From Geodermatophilus marinus (GTDB taxonomy: Bacteria > Actinomycetota > Actinomycetes > Mycobacteriales > Geodermatophilaceae), in NCBI RefSeq assembly GCF_003428645.1, contig NZ_QVQH01000019.1, positions 1-64,000 of the forward strand: a DNA stretch of 64,000 nucleotides. The letters are read 5' to 3'. The translations under genes and the position numbers were made by a program. Below the pieces are notes generated by a model. The model was not told the origin of the DNA, searched no databases, and saw nothing but the letters and a program-made list of their open reading frames with translations. This document shows, in pieces, positions 1 through 7,731 of the stretch; positions within the stretch are counted from its first letter, which is position 1; each line of letters opens with the position of its first letter.

Positions 1-146
1 TGGCGGACCAGGGCGATGGTGAGCAGCTCGGCGTCGCTGCAGGCCGGGGTCGGCCCCGGCCGGGCCGGGATGGTCACCTGCCCGGCGGCGATCGCATCGT
101 CGATGAGCACGTAGACGTGGACGAACAAGTCCTCGGTGGGGAGCAT
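1..146 (-). CDS. Transposase, N-terminal part only (cut by window edge)
   Basis: The first 48 codons of a gene that runs off the left edge. The start is the ATG at 144-146. The readable N-terminus (MLPTEDLFVHVYVLIDDAI, later CSDAELLTIALVR) resembles DDE transposases of the IS982/IS5-like group, which begin with a short helical region ahead of the catalytic core. The catalytic residues lie outside the window, so activity cannot be judged. A 13-bp inverted repeat lies directly upstream (151-203), consistent with an insertion-sequence end. Family assignment rests on resemblance only. Confidence 0.6.
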   Translation of the reverse strand, partial: MLPTEDLFVHVYVLIDDAIAAGQVTIPARPGPTPACSDAELLTIALVR

Positions 147-150
147 GAGA

Positions 151-203
151 GGCGCCTCTGCGGGCGAGGGGCTTCGACAACCACCACGCTCCGCAGAGGC
201 GCC
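151..203. repeat. 13-bp perfect inverted repeat next to the transposase start
   Basis: GGCGCCTCTGCGG at 151-163 is matched by its exact reverse complement at 191-203, leaving a 27-nt loop. It begins 4 bases upstream of the transposase start codon. It may be part of the insertion-sequence end or a hairpin that blocks read-through into the transposase gene. The far end of the element lies outside the window, so a terminal repeat cannot be confirmed. Confidence 0.6.
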
Positions 204-372
204 CTCATGTCAAGCCATCAGTTGCCGACGGCAACCCACATAACGCGCCTGAGGGATGGCCGCCCCTCCCCCCACACCTCGCACAAGGACCCCCCTGCCC
301 CCCGCCGCTCGCGAGCTCACGGCGGGACCCTGGAGGGGAGCCGGCGGGCCCCTGAGGGATCGCCGAGCTCAC
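204..372. other. Intergenic stretch with no recognisable gene
   Basis: Between the transposase hairpin and the 48-bp palindrome there is no reading frame with a recognisable product. Open frames on both strands look like chance frames of high-GC DNA. I see no RNA gene or regulatory motif here. Confidence 0.5.
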
Positions 373-420
373 CGTTGCCGGTCCTGGCTCACCACCGGTG
401 GTGAGCCAGGACCGGCAACG
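373..420. terminator. 48-bp perfect palindrome, probable terminator of hrcA-dnaJ-rsmE
   Basis: Two 24-base arms meet without a loop: 373-396 is the exact reverse complement of 397-420, with CACCACC/GGTGGTG at the centre. It starts 33 bases after the rsmE stop, where a terminator for the leftward operon is expected. There is no U-tract, which is usual for high-GC actinobacteria. Its length and perfection are greater than needed for a simple terminator. Confidence 0.6.
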
Positions 421-452
421 ACCAGGTCACCTGATCCCGGAGGGGCCCGCCG

Positions 453-1217
453 TCACCGCCAGCGCGTGCGGGCCGAGATCGCGGCCAGCGCGGCGGCACC
501 GGCGGTCGAGGTGCGCAGCACCTCGGGGCCCAGGCGCACGGGCCGCGCGCCCGCGGCGGCCAGCGCGACGACCTCGCCGTCGGTGAGCCCGCCCTCGGGG
601 CCGACGACGACCGCCACCGTGCCCCGGGCGGGCAGGTCGAGGCCGGCCAGCGGGTGGCGGGCCTGCTCGTGCAGGACCAGCGCGAGGTCGACGTCGGCCA
701 GCACCCCGCACACCTCGCGGATGGTCATCGGCCCGGTGACCTCCGGGACGCGCGGGCGCCGGGCCTGCTTGCTGGCGGCGCGGGCGGCCGAGCGCCACCG
801 CGCCAGACCCTTGTCGACGCGGTCGGCGCGCCAGCGGGTGATGCAGCGGGCCGCCGTCCAGGGCACCACGCGGTCGACGCCGAGCTCGGTGGCCAGCTCG
901 ACGGCCAGCGGGCCGCGGTCGCCTTTCGGCAGCGCCTGCACCAGGACGAGCTCCAGGGCCGGCGGGGGCACCTCGTGGCGGGCGGCGACCCCCACCCGCA
1001 GGCCGGCCGGGCCGGCGGCGGTCACCTCGCCCTCGACGAGGATGCCCCGGCCGTCCCCGACCCGGACCCGCTCGCCCGGTGTCAGCCGCAGGACGTCGAC
1101 GGCGTGGCGCCCCTCGGCCCCGTCGACCAGCACCTCGGGGGCGTCGGGCAGCTCCTCGAGCAGGAACAGCGGCGCGCCGTCGAGCTCGGGCAGGGATCGG
1201 TCGGCCACGCCCGTCAC
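453..1217 (-). CDS. rsmE: 16S rRNA (uracil1498-N3)-methyltransferase RsmE
   Basis: Methylates N3 of U1498 in 16S rRNA of the 30S subunit using S-adenosylmethionine. The 254-residue protein has the normal family length. An N-terminal PUA-like domain (about 1-80) is followed by a SPOUT methyltransferase domain. Conserved stretches are ALPKGDRG near 95-102, VGPEGG at 205-210 and the knot segment [12 protein letters not shown] at 228-239. The start is a GTG at 1215-1217 that overlaps the dnaJ stop by 4 bases (GTGA), so translation is probably coupled. It is the last gene of the hrcA-dnaJ-rsmE unit, an arrangement common in actinobacteria, and should follow the same heat-shock control. Confidence 0.93.
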   Translation of the reverse strand: MTGVADRSLPELDGAPLFLLEELPDAPEVLVDGAEGRHAVDVLRLTPGERVRVGDGRGILVEGEVTAAGPAGLRVGVAARHEVPPPALELVLVQALPKGDRGPLAVELATELGVDRVVPWTAARCITRWRADRVDKGLARWRSAARAASKQARRPRVPEVTGPMTIREVCGVLADVDLALVLHEQARHPLAGLDLPARGTVAVVVGPEGGLTDGEVVALAAAGARPVRLGPEVLRTSTAGAAALAAISARTRWR

Positions 1218-2350
1218 TTGAACACGTCGCGGACGCGGGAGAACAGCCCGCCGTGCCCTTCCGGGTGGGCCGCGGCCGGGCGGTCCTCACCGCGCAGGGC
1301 GGCGAGCTCGCGCAGCAGCTTCTCCTGCTCGGCGTCCAGCCGGGTGGGGGTCTCGACCTCGACGTGCACCAGCAGGTTGCCCCGGCCGGTGGCGCGCAGC
1401 CGCGGCGCGCCCTGGGCCCGCAGCGTGAGCACGCTGCCGGACTGGGTGCCGGGCCGGATGTCGACCTCCTGCTCCCCGTCGAGCGTCTCGAGGGTGAGGG
1501 TGGTGCCCAGCGCGGCGGAGGTCATCGGCAGCGTGACCCGGCAGTGCAGGTCCTCGCCGTCGCGGGTGAAGACCGGGTGCGGGCGCTCGGCGATCTCCAC
1601 GTACAGGTCGCCGGCCGGGCCGCCACCGGGGCCGACCTCGCCGTGGCCGGTGAGCCGGATCCGCATGCCGTCCTCGACGCCGGCGGGCACCTTGACCGGG
1701 ATGGTGCGCCGGGCGCGGACCCGGCCGTCGCCCCCGCACTGCGCGCACGGCTCGGGGATGACCTGGCCGGTGCCCACGCAGGTCGGGCAGGTGCGCGAGG
1801 AGACGACCTGGCCCAGGAAGGAGCGCTGGACGCTCTGCACCTCGCCGCGGCCGGAGCACGTGGTGCAGGTGGTGGCGTGGGTGCCGGGCGCGGTGCCGGC
1901 ACCGGTGCACGCGTCGCAGAGGACGGCGGTGTCGACGGTGATCTCCTTGGTGGCGCCGAAGACCGTCTCGTCGAGGTCGAGGTCGAGACGGATCAGCGCG
2001 TCGCCGCCGGCGCGGACCCTGCTGCGCGGGCCGCGGGCGGTGGCGGCGCCGCCGAAGAAGGCGTCCATGATGTCGCCGAGGCCGCCGAACCCGGCCCCGC
2101 CGAACGGGCTGCCCGCCCCGGCACCCGGCCCGTTGTCGAACGGGTCGCCGCCGAGGTCGACGATGCGCCGCTTCTCCGGGTCGGTCAGGGCCTGGTAGGC
2201 GCGGCTGACCTCCTGGAAGCGCTCCTTGGCGCCCGGGTCGGGGTTGACGTCCGGGTGCAGGTCACGCGCCAGCCGCCGGTAGGCCTTCTTGATCTCGGCG
2301 TCGGAGGCCCCGCGGGCCAGGCCCAGCACGCCGTAGTAGTCGGTTGCCAT
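1214..2350 (-). CDS. dnaJ: Molecular chaperone DnaJ (DnaJ2 type)
   Basis: Hsp40 co-chaperone that stimulates DnaK ATPase and delivers unfolded clients. The 378 residues show a J domain (1-65) with the HPD motif at 32-34, a Gly/Phe-rich linker (about 70-105), four CxxCxGxG-type zinc repeats starting near residues 145, 162, 188 and 202, and the C-terminal substrate-binding domain. It lies 15 bases after hrcA on the same strand, the typical place for the second actinobacterial DnaJ. With no separate promoter visible, it should be derepressed with hrcA on heat shock. Confidence 0.95.
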   Translation of the reverse strand: MATDYYGVLGLARGASDAEIKKAYRRLARDLHPDVNPDPGAKERFQEVSRAYQALTDPEKRRIVDLGGDPFDNGPGAGAGSPFGGAGFGGLGDIMDAFFGGAATARGPRSRVRAGGDALIRLDLDLDETVFGATKEITVDTAVLCDACTGAGTAPGTHATTCTTCSGRGEVQSVQRSFLGQVVSSRTCPTCVGTGQVIPEPCAQCGGDGRVRARRTIPVKVPAGVEDGMRIRLTGHGEVGPGGGPAGDLYVEIAERPHPVFTRDGEDLHCRVTLPMTSAALGTTLTLETLDGEQEVDIRPGTQSGSVLTLRAQGAPRLRATGRGNLLVHVEVETPTRLDAEQEKLLRELAALRGEDRPAAAHPEGHGGLFSRVRDVFK

Positions 2351-2365
2351 CGAGAAGTCTCAGCC

Positions 2366-3388
2366 TCAGCTCCCGGCCAGGATCTGGCCGACGTAGCGGG
2401 CCACGGCGCGCACCGCGGCCATGTTGCCTGGGTAGTCCATGCGGGTGGGACCGACGATGCCCAGCCCCCCGAGTGCCCGGTCCTCCGTGCCGTAACCCAC
2501 GGAGACCACCGAGGCGCCCGTGAGGGCCTCGTGGGCGTTCTCCTCGCCGATGCGGACGAGGACCGCCCCGCCGGTGTCCACCTCCGAGATCAACCGCAGG
2601 ACCACCACCTGTTCTTCCAACGCCTCCAGCAGCGGCCGCAGGCTGCCCGGGAAGTCGGTGAGCCCGCGGGCGAGGTTCGCGGTGCCGCCGATGACCAGCC
2701 GGTCCTCGCCCGGCTCGACGAGCGTCTCCACCAGCGCGGCGCTGACCGCGGCGACCAGGGGCCGCAGGTGCGGGGGCGCGGTGTCGAGCAGGTCGGGGAC
2801 CTTGCCGGCCGCGTCGGTCAGCCTGGCCCCGGCGAAGGCGGTGTTCAGCAGGCTGCGCAGCTCGGCGACGTCGTCCCGGTCCAGCTCGGCCGAGCACTCG
2901 ACCACCCGCTGCTCGACCCGCCCGGTGTCGGTGATGAGCACCACCAGCAGGCGGGTGGTGGCCACCTGCACCACCTCGAGGTGCCGGACGGCGCTGCGCG
3001 AGAGCGTCGGGTACTGGACGACGGCCACCTGGTGGGTCAGCTGCGCGAGCAGGCGGACGGTGCGGCCGAGGACGTCGTGCAGGTCGAGCGCGCCGTCGAG
3101 GAAGCGCTCGATGGCCCGCCGCTCGGCCGCCGACAGCGGTTTGACCGCCGACAGCCGGTCGACGAAGAGCCGGTAGCCCTTGTCGGTGGGCACCCGCCCG
3201 GCGCTGGTGTGCGGCTGGGTGATGTACCCCTGCTCCTCCAGCACGGCCATGTCGTTGCGGATGGTCGCCGGCGAGACCCCCAGGTCGTGCCGCTCGGCCA
3301 GGGCCTTGCTGCCCACCGGGTCGTTGGTCGAGACGAAGTCCTGGACGATGGCCCGCAGCACCTGCAGACGGCGGTCCTCGTGGGCCAC
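2366..3388 (-). CDS. hrcA: Heat-inducible transcription repressor HrcA
   Basis: Repressor of class I heat-shock genes that binds CIRCE operators. The 340-residue protein starts with a winged-helix domain (about 1-75, including [18 protein letters not shown]), followed by the GAF-like dimerisation domain. The frame is open far upstream, but the start is set at the GTG at 3386-3388: GGAGG lies 7 bases ahead, and translation from there gives the family N-terminus [21 protein letters not shown] element sits 91 bases upstream, so the gene is autoregulated. Confidence 0.95.
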   Translation of the reverse strand: MAHEDRRLQVLRAIVQDFVSTNDPVGSKALAERHDLGVSPATIRNDMAVLEEQGYITQPHTSAGRVPTDKGYRLFVDRLSAVKPLSAAERRAIERFLDGALDLHDVLGRTVRLLAQLTHQVAVVQYPTLSRSAVRHLEVVQVATTRLLVVLITDTGRVEQRVVECSAELDRDDVAELRSLLNTAFAGARLTDAAGKVPDLLDTAPPHLRPLVAAVSAALVETLVEPGEDRLVIGGTANLARGLTDFPGSLRPLLEALEEQVVVLRLISEVDTGGAVLVRIGEENAHEALTGASVVSVGYGTEDRALGGLGIVGPTRMDYPGNMAAVRAVARYVGQILAGS

Positions 3389-3479
3389 GGTGACACCTCC
3401 CCGTACCGGTCGACGCGTCGGACGGCACCCCGCGGCGGTCGCCCCCGCCCGGCCCGCCTCCCGGCGACCGCACGGCGAG

Positions 3480-3506
3480 CTGGCACTCGCACGGACAGAG
3501 TGCCAG
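3480..3506 (-). promoter_or_regulatory. CIRCE operator (HrcA binding site)
   Basis: CTGGCACTC-N9-GAGTGCCAG: two perfect 9-base arms (3480-3488 and 3498-3506) with exactly the 9-base spacer of CIRCE, and the core GCACTC/GAGTGC conserved. It lies upstream of hrcA. Confidence 0.92.
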
Positions 3507-3509
3507 GAC

Positions 3510-3515
3510 AGCATA
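3510..3515 (-). promoter_or_regulatory. Probable -10 box of the hrcA operon
   Basis: TATGCT on the minus strand directly upstream of CIRCE. The predicted transcription start, about 7 bases downstream, falls at the edge of the operator, so bound HrcA would block initiation. No good -35 hexamer is visible, so this is an inference from position and sequence. Confidence 0.5.
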
Positions 3516-3637
3516 CGTCCCGGGAGCCCGCCGGTCCCGCGGCTCGCGGCACCGGCCCGGGCCGGCCCGGGGGCGGCCGCTAGGGTTGGCCGCGGTCGCG
3601 CCAGCCCGGGCGAGCAGCAGGACGGAGGTCGGTCCCC

Positions 3638-3958
3638 CTGATCTTCAAAGCGGTCCGGGACGGCCGCCCGTACCCCGAGCACGGGCTGTCGACGAAGGAC
3701 TGGGCGATGATCCCGCCGCGGCAGATCCGGCTGGACGCGCTGGTCACGACCAAGCGCGAGCTGGCCCTCGACACGCTGCTGGCCGACGACTCGACGTTCT
3801 ACGGCGACCTGTTCCCGCACGCGGTGCAGTGGCAGGGCGACCTCTACCTCGAGGACGGCCTGCACCGGGCGCTGCGGGCGGCGCTGCAGCAGCGCAACGT
3901 CATCCACGTCCGGGTGCTCGACCTCGACGCGCTGATCCCCGCCGACCCCGCCCGCTGA
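3638..3958 (+). CDS. VapB-family antitoxin-like protein, apparent CTG start
   Basis: A protein of 106 residues resembling the conserved actinobacterial protein encoded divergently from hrcA and usually labelled VapB-family antitoxin. Typical stretches are [18 protein letters not shown] and [12 protein letters not shown]. No toxin gene is adjacent, so the antitoxin role is doubtful. The first ATG (3707) would delete 23 conserved N-terminal residues. The conserved segment begins [15 protein letters not shown], immediately preceded by CTG at 3638-3640 and by GGAGG at 3624-3628, 9 bases upstream. No ATG, GTG or TTG lies in frame between that ribosome site and the CTG, so CTG is the best start. 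Confidence 0.75.
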   Translation: MIFKAVRDGRPYPEHGLSTKDWAMIPPRQIRLDALVTTKRELALDTLLADDSTFYGDLFPHAVQWQGDLYLEDGLHRALRAALQQRNVIHVRVLDLDALIPADPAR

Positions 3959-3981
3959 GACCCCGTGCCGGGTCCCGCTGG

Positions 3982-4240
3982 GGCCCCGTCCAGAGGCTCG
4001 CCCCGAGCCTGCGAGCGGTCGCACGGTCCCGCCCCGAGCCTGCGAGCGGTCGCACGGCCCCGTCCAGGGTCCCGCCCCGAGCCTGCGAGGGGTGGCACGG
4101 CCCCGTCCAGGGTCCCGCCCCGAGCCTGCGAGCGGTCGCACGGCCCCGTCCAGGGTCCCGCCCCGAGCCTGCGAGCGGTCGCACGGCCCCGTCCAGGGTC
4201 CCGCCCCGAGCCTGCGAGGGGTGGGGAGGACGGGGTCCTT
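3982..4240. repeat. 43-bp tandem repeat inside a dispersed intergenic element
   Basis: Six copies of the core CGCCCCGAGCCTGCGAG begin at 3999, 4030, 4073, 4116, 4159 and 4202. The last four steps are exactly 43 bases and the first is 31. Copies differ mainly by GCGGTCGCA versus GGGGTGGCA. The array is framed by GGCCCCGTCCAGAGGCTC (from 3982) and GGGGTGGGGAGGACGGGGTCC (to 4238). The same frame surrounds a single core at 63483-63540. The right end touches the stop codon of the response regulator gene, so the element may also act as its terminator. No unique spacers are present, so this is not a CRISPR array. Confidence 0.85.
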
Positions 4241-4846
4241 CTAGAGCCAGCCCTTCTCCTCGGCCACGCGCGCGGCCTCGACGCGGGTCCGCGCGCCGGT
4301 CTTGCCGATCGCGGAGGACAGGTAGTTGCGGACCGTGCCCTCGGAGAGGAACAGCCGGCGGGCGATGTCGGCGACGGTGGCGCCGTCCGCGGCCTCCCGC
4401 AGCACGTCGGCCTCCCGCGCCGACAGCGGGGTGGCGCCGAGCGCCAGCGCGGCCGCGGCGAGCTCCCGGTCGATGACCCGCTCCCCCGCCACGACCGCCC
4501 GGATCGCGCGGGCCAGCTCGGCGACCGGCGCGTCCTTGACCAGGAAGCCGGCCGCGCCGACCTCCATGGCCCGGCGCAGGAAACCCGGCCGGCCGAAGGT
4601 GGTGAGGACGACGGCACGGCAGCCCGGCACCGCGGTCGCCAGCTCGCGGGCCGCCTCGATGCCGTCCCGGCCGGGCATCTCGATGTCGAGCAGCGCCACG
4701 TCGGGCCGGTGGGCGCGGGCGGCGTCGACGACCTCGTCGCCCCGGCCGACCTCGGCGACCACCTCGATGTCCTCCTCGAGCTCCAGGAGGGCCCGCAGCG
4801 CGCCGCGCACCATCCCCTGGTCCTCGGCGACGAGCACCCGGATCAC
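4241..4846 (-). CDS. NarL/LuxR-family response regulator
   Basis: Response regulator of 201 residues. The receiver domain (1-about 120) has the phosphoacceptor Asp54 in ALLDIEMPG and the conserved Lys in FLVKDAP. A LuxR-type helix-turn-helix (about 138-201) contains LSAREADVL and GTVRNYLS. The GTG start overlaps the kinase stop by 4 bases, so it is co-translated with its cognate sensor. The stop is TAG; the C-terminus (EEKGWL) ends where family members normally end, so this UAG is a true stop although the organism appears to use UAG for selenocysteine. Its likely target is the adjacent ABC exporter operon. Confidence 0.9.
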   Translation of the reverse strand: MIRVLVAEDQGMVRGALRALLELEEDIEVVAEVGRGDEVVDAARAHRPDVALLDIEMPGRDGIEAARELATAVPGCRAVVLTTFGRPGFLRRAMEVGAAGFLVKDAPVAELARAIRAVVAGERVIDRELAAAALALGATPLSAREADVLREAADGATVADIARRLFLSEGTVRNYLSSAIGKTGARTRVEAARVAEEKGWL

Positions 4847-5955
4847 GGCGTGCCCACGCGGTCGGCGGCCGCCAGCGGCACCCGCGCGGCGAGCCGGAAC
4901 CCGCCGCCGGCCGCGGGGCCGTGCTGCAGCTCGCCGTCCAGCGCGGTCACCCGCTCGGCGAGCCCCGACAGCCCGGTGCCCGGCGTCCCGCCGGGGCCCC
5001 GCCCGTCGTCGGTGACGGTCAGCGCCGCCTCGCGGTCGCCGACCGCGACGTCGACGACGACGGCGCGGGCGCCGCTGTGCCGCAGCACGTTGGTCGTGGC
5101 CTCGCGCACCACCCAGCCCAGCACCGCGTCGACCGGGCCGGGCAGCACCGGCAGCGGGGACGGCGCCCGCAGCGCGACCCCGGCGGCCGACAGGGCGGCG
5201 CGGGCTTCGGCCAGGGCGACCGCGACGCCGATCTGCCGGTAGCCGCTGACCGCCTCGCGGACCTCGGCCAGCGCGCGCCGGGCGGCGGCCTCGACGTCGG
5301 CCATCTCGGCGCGGGCCCGGGCGGGGTCCCGCTCGGCCAGCCGGCCGGCGAGCTCGCTCTTGAGGGCGATCATCGACAGCGAGTGCCCGAGCAGGTCGTG
5401 CAGGTCCCGGGCGAAGCGCAGCCGCTCCTCGGCGACCGCCGAGCGGGCCAGCTCGTCGCGCGCCTCGGCCAGCTCGGCGTTGACCGAGATGAGGTAGCGG
5501 GTGCCGCGGAGGGCGAAGGCGCTCAGCACGCACAGGACCGGGAGGAAGAACAGCTCCCCGAGCATCCCGTCCGCGGCGAGGACGCCGGTGCAGACCGCCG
5601 TCGCCAGGGCGACCACCGGCCACACCCACCGCTCCGGGAGGCCGGCGGCCGCGGCCGTCGCCACGTAGATGAGCAACCCGACCCAGGAGGCCCCCAGCCC
5701 GACGGCGAGAGCGGCACCGAGCACCCCGACCGCCACCAGGGGGCGCCAGGGCACCGGGCGGCAGGGGGAGGTCATCCGGTCGAAGACCATGAGGTACGCG
5801 GCGGTGAACGCGACCAGCCCGAGGAGCGCGACCACCCGGACCCCGGCCGGCCGCGGGGTGCTGACCAGGTCGGACAGCGGGAAGGCCAGGAACAGCAGCC
5901 AGGGCAGCGTCCAGCCCAGCCGGTGCCGCCAGCGCGGGCGCGGTTCCACGGGCAC
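4843..5955 (-). CDS. Sensor histidine kinase, HisKA_3 (DesK/LiaS-like)
   Basis: Membrane histidine kinase of 370 residues. About five to six hydrophobic segments span residues 14-150, with no large extracellular domain. They are followed by the HisKA_3 dimerisation motif FARDLHDLLGHSLS with phosphorylated His186, and a HATPase_c domain with DDGRGPGG near 300. This architecture is typical of kinases that sense membrane stress through transmembrane segments. It stands 15 bases after the ABC permease gene and overlaps the regulator gene, giving the order ATPase-permease-kinase-regulator. The start is GTG (5953-5955); a second GTG two codons later is possible. Confidence 0.88.
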   Translation of the reverse strand: MPVEPRPRWRHRLGWTLPWLLFLAFPLSDLVSTPRPAGVRVVALLGLVAFTAAYLMVFDRMTSPCRPVPWRPLVAVGVLGAALAVGLGASWVGLLIYVATAAAAGLPERWVWPVVALATAVCTGVLAADGMLGELFFLPVLCVLSAFALRGTRYLISVNAELAEARDELARSAVAEERLRFARDLHDLLGHSLSMIALKSELAGRLAERDPARARAEMADVEAAARRALAEVREAVSGYRQIGVAVALAEARAALSAAGVALRAPSPLPVLPGPVDAVLGWVVREATTNVLRHSGARAVVVDVAVGDREAALTVTDDGRGPGGTPGTGLSGLAERVTALDGELQHGPAAGGGFRLAARVPLAAADRVGTP

Positions 5956-5970
5956 CGACGCTAGTCCCGC

Positions 5971-6717
5971 TCAGCCGGCGACGGCGTGCAGCGCCCGCCG
6001 CTGCGCCACCGCCGCGGCCAGCAGCGCGAAGGCCGCGGCGAACCCGGCCAGCGCCAGCACGGCCAGGGGCGCCGGCGCGCCACCGGCCGCCACGTCGCGG
6101 CCGAGCTCGGCGTACCAGTAGGAGGGCAGGGTGTGCGCCACCGCCCGCAGGGCCTCCGGGAAGAGCTGCACCGGTACCCACAGCCCGCCGAGCGCGGCCA
6201 GGATCGTGCCGAGGATGCCGATCGCACCGCCGGCGGCCTTCTCGTCGAGGGCGTGGCCGACCAGCAGGCCCAGCGCGACGAACGCGCCGGAGCCCAGCCA
6301 GAGCACCGCGACGAGCGCCGCCCAGGTGAGCGGGGGCAGGTCCACGCCGTTGACGAACCGGCCGACCGCGGCGACGACGACCAGGCCGGGCAGGGTGAGC
6401 AGCATGCCGACGGCGACGTCCACGGCGACCACGGAGGACGTCGGCACCGGGGTGATCCGCAGCTGGCGCAGCCACCCCGAGGCGCGGTCGAAGGAGACCC
6501 GGATGGTCGCACCGAGGGCGGCCCCGAGGGCGCCGTAGGCCATCATCGAGACCATGTAGGTGGTCGCGTACGCCTGCCGGTCGGCCGCGTCGCCGGCGAA
6601 CCCGCCGAAGACCTTCGTGAAGAAGACCGTGAACAGCGCCGGCATGAGCACGGTGAAGAAGAGGAACTGCCGGTTGCGCCCGACCCGGCGCAGCTGGAAG
6701 GCGAACAAGGGGTTCAT
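5971..6717 (-). CDS. ABC-2 type transporter permease
   Basis: Integral membrane half of an ABC exporter, 248 residues with about six hydrophobic segments. It begins MNPLFAFQLRRVGRNRQFLF, typical of ABC-2 permeases of multidrug or lipid exporters. The ATG start overlaps the stop of the ATPase gene by 4 bases (ATGA), indicating a two-gene transporter. Substrate cannot be read from the sequence. The coupled DesK-like two-component system suggests export linked to membrane or antibiotic stress. Confidence 0.85.
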   Translation of the reverse strand: MNPLFAFQLRRVGRNRQFLFFTVLMPALFTVFFTKVFGGFAGDAADRQAYATTYMVSMMAYGALGAALGATIRVSFDRASGWLRQLRITPVPTSSVVAVDVAVGMLLTLPGLVVVAAVGRFVNGVDLPPLTWAALVAVLWLGSGAFVALGLLVGHALDEKAAGGAIGILGTILAALGGLWVPVQLFPEALRAVAHTLPSYWYAELGRDVAAGGAPAPLAVLALAGFAAAFALLAAAVAQRRALHAVAG

Positions 6718-7631
6718 CGCGTGGCTCCGGTCGTGGTGCGGGTGGCGGTCAGGGAGAGGACGGCGTCCTCGAGGCTGGCCCCGTGGACCTCGAGGTCGGC
6801 CAGCCGGGTGCCGCGGGCGAGCAGGGCCTGCAGGGTGGCCTCGACGTCGTCGGTGGAGAGCACGACCCGGTCGCCCGCGCGGTCGAGCGCGGTGGTGCCG
6901 GGCAGGTCGTGCAGCGGAGTGCCGGGCGCGGCGGTGAAGGCCACGGTCCGGCCGCCGATGCCGGCCTTCACCGCGGCGGCCGGGCCGTCGGCGACCACCC
7001 GGCCGCCGGCCACGACCACCACCCGGTCGGCCACGGCGTCGGCCTCCTCCAGGTGGTGGGTGGCGAAGACGACCGTGGTGCCGCGGTCGGCCAGCGCGCG
7101 CATCGTCGTCCAGAAGGCGCGGCGTCCGGCGACGTCCATGGCCGAGGTGGGCTCGTCGAGCAGGAGCAGCGGCGGCTCCCCGGCCAGGGCGACGGCGAGC
7201 AGCACCCGCTGCCGCTGACCGCCCGAGAGGGCCTCCACCGGCCGGTCGAGCAGGCCGTCGATGCCGGCGGTGGCGACCAGGTCGTCCAGCGGCCAGGCGA
7301 TGGCCCGCCCGGCCCGCCCGAAGCTGCGGCGGACCAGCGCGAGCACCTCGCCGACGCGCGCCTCCCCGGGCAGCCCGCCGTGCTGCAGCATCGCGCCGAC
7401 GCACCCGGCCCGGACCGCCTCGCGCGGGTCGCGGCCGAGCACGCTGATCCGGCCCGACGAGGGCACCAGGCCGAGGACGGCGTTGACGACGGTCGACTTG
7501 CCGGCGCCGTTGGGGCCCAGCAGGGCCACGGTCTCGCCGCGGCGCAGCCGCAGGTCCAGGCCGTCGACGGCCACCGTGCCGCCGTAGCGGACGGTGAGGG
7601 ACTCCAGCTCGAGTGCGGTCTCGCGGGGCAT
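6714..7631 (-). CDS. ABC exporter ATP-binding protein
   Basis: Cytoplasmic ATPase of 305 residues that powers the adjacent permease. Visible motifs are Walker A GPNGAGKST, signature LSGGQRQR, Walker B LLLLDEPTSAMD and the switch His in ATHHLEEAD. The chosen ATG at 7629-7631 gives the usual N-terminus; a GTG 21 bases upstream (7652) lies in the same frame and is an alternative. It is the first gene of the ATPase-permease-kinase-regulator operon. An inverted repeat at 7689-7704 lies in the presumed promoter. Confidence 0.9.
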   Translation of the reverse strand: MPRETALELESLTVRYGGTVAVDGLDLRLRRGETVALLGPNGAGKSTVVNAVLGLVPSSGRISVLGRDPREAVRAGCVGAMLQHGGLPGEARVGEVLALVRRSFGRAGRAIAWPLDDLVATAGIDGLLDRPVEALSGGQRQRVLLAVALAGEPPLLLLDEPTSAMDVAGRRAFWTTMRALADRGTTVVFATHHLEEADAVADRVVVVAGGRVVADGPAAAVKAGIGGRTVAFTAAPGTPLHDLPGTTALDRAGDRVVLSTDDVEATLQALLARGTRLADLEVHGASLEDAVLSLTATRTTTGATR

Positions 7632-7688
7632 GCGCCCAGCCTGTCCGCGCACCTCCGGCCGGGGTAGTGCGGGACGTCGGGACCCCGA

Positions 7689-7704
7689 CCTGACGGATGT
7701 CAGG
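7689..7704 (-). promoter_or_regulatory. Inverted repeat CCTGAC-N4-GTCAGG, possible response-regulator site
   Basis: A perfect 6-base inverted repeat with a 4-base centre, 58 bases upstream of the ABC ATPase start. A weak -10 candidate (CACTAC on the minus strand, 7664-7669) would place the repeat over the -35 region. This fits activation by the NarL-type regulator encoded at the end of the operon. Assignment is inference from position and symmetry. Confidence 0.4.
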
Positions 7705-7731
7705 CCGGGCCTCCGGCCGGCGCGGGCACTG

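Noticed and set aside
3982-4240. CRISPR-like array
   Set aside because: Units are head-to-tail without unique spacers, so it is a tandem repeat.
4241-4243. UAG of the response regulator as a selenocysteine codon
   Set aside because: The protein already ends at the family C-terminus, and read-through would enter the repeat array.
3844-4617. Long open frames across 3900-4600, including an apparent N-terminal extension of hrcA to 4141
   Set aside because: They translate the 43-bp repeats in different frames ([12 protein letters not shown]-type sequence) and have no family similarity. HrcA has a clear start at 3388 with a good ribosome site.
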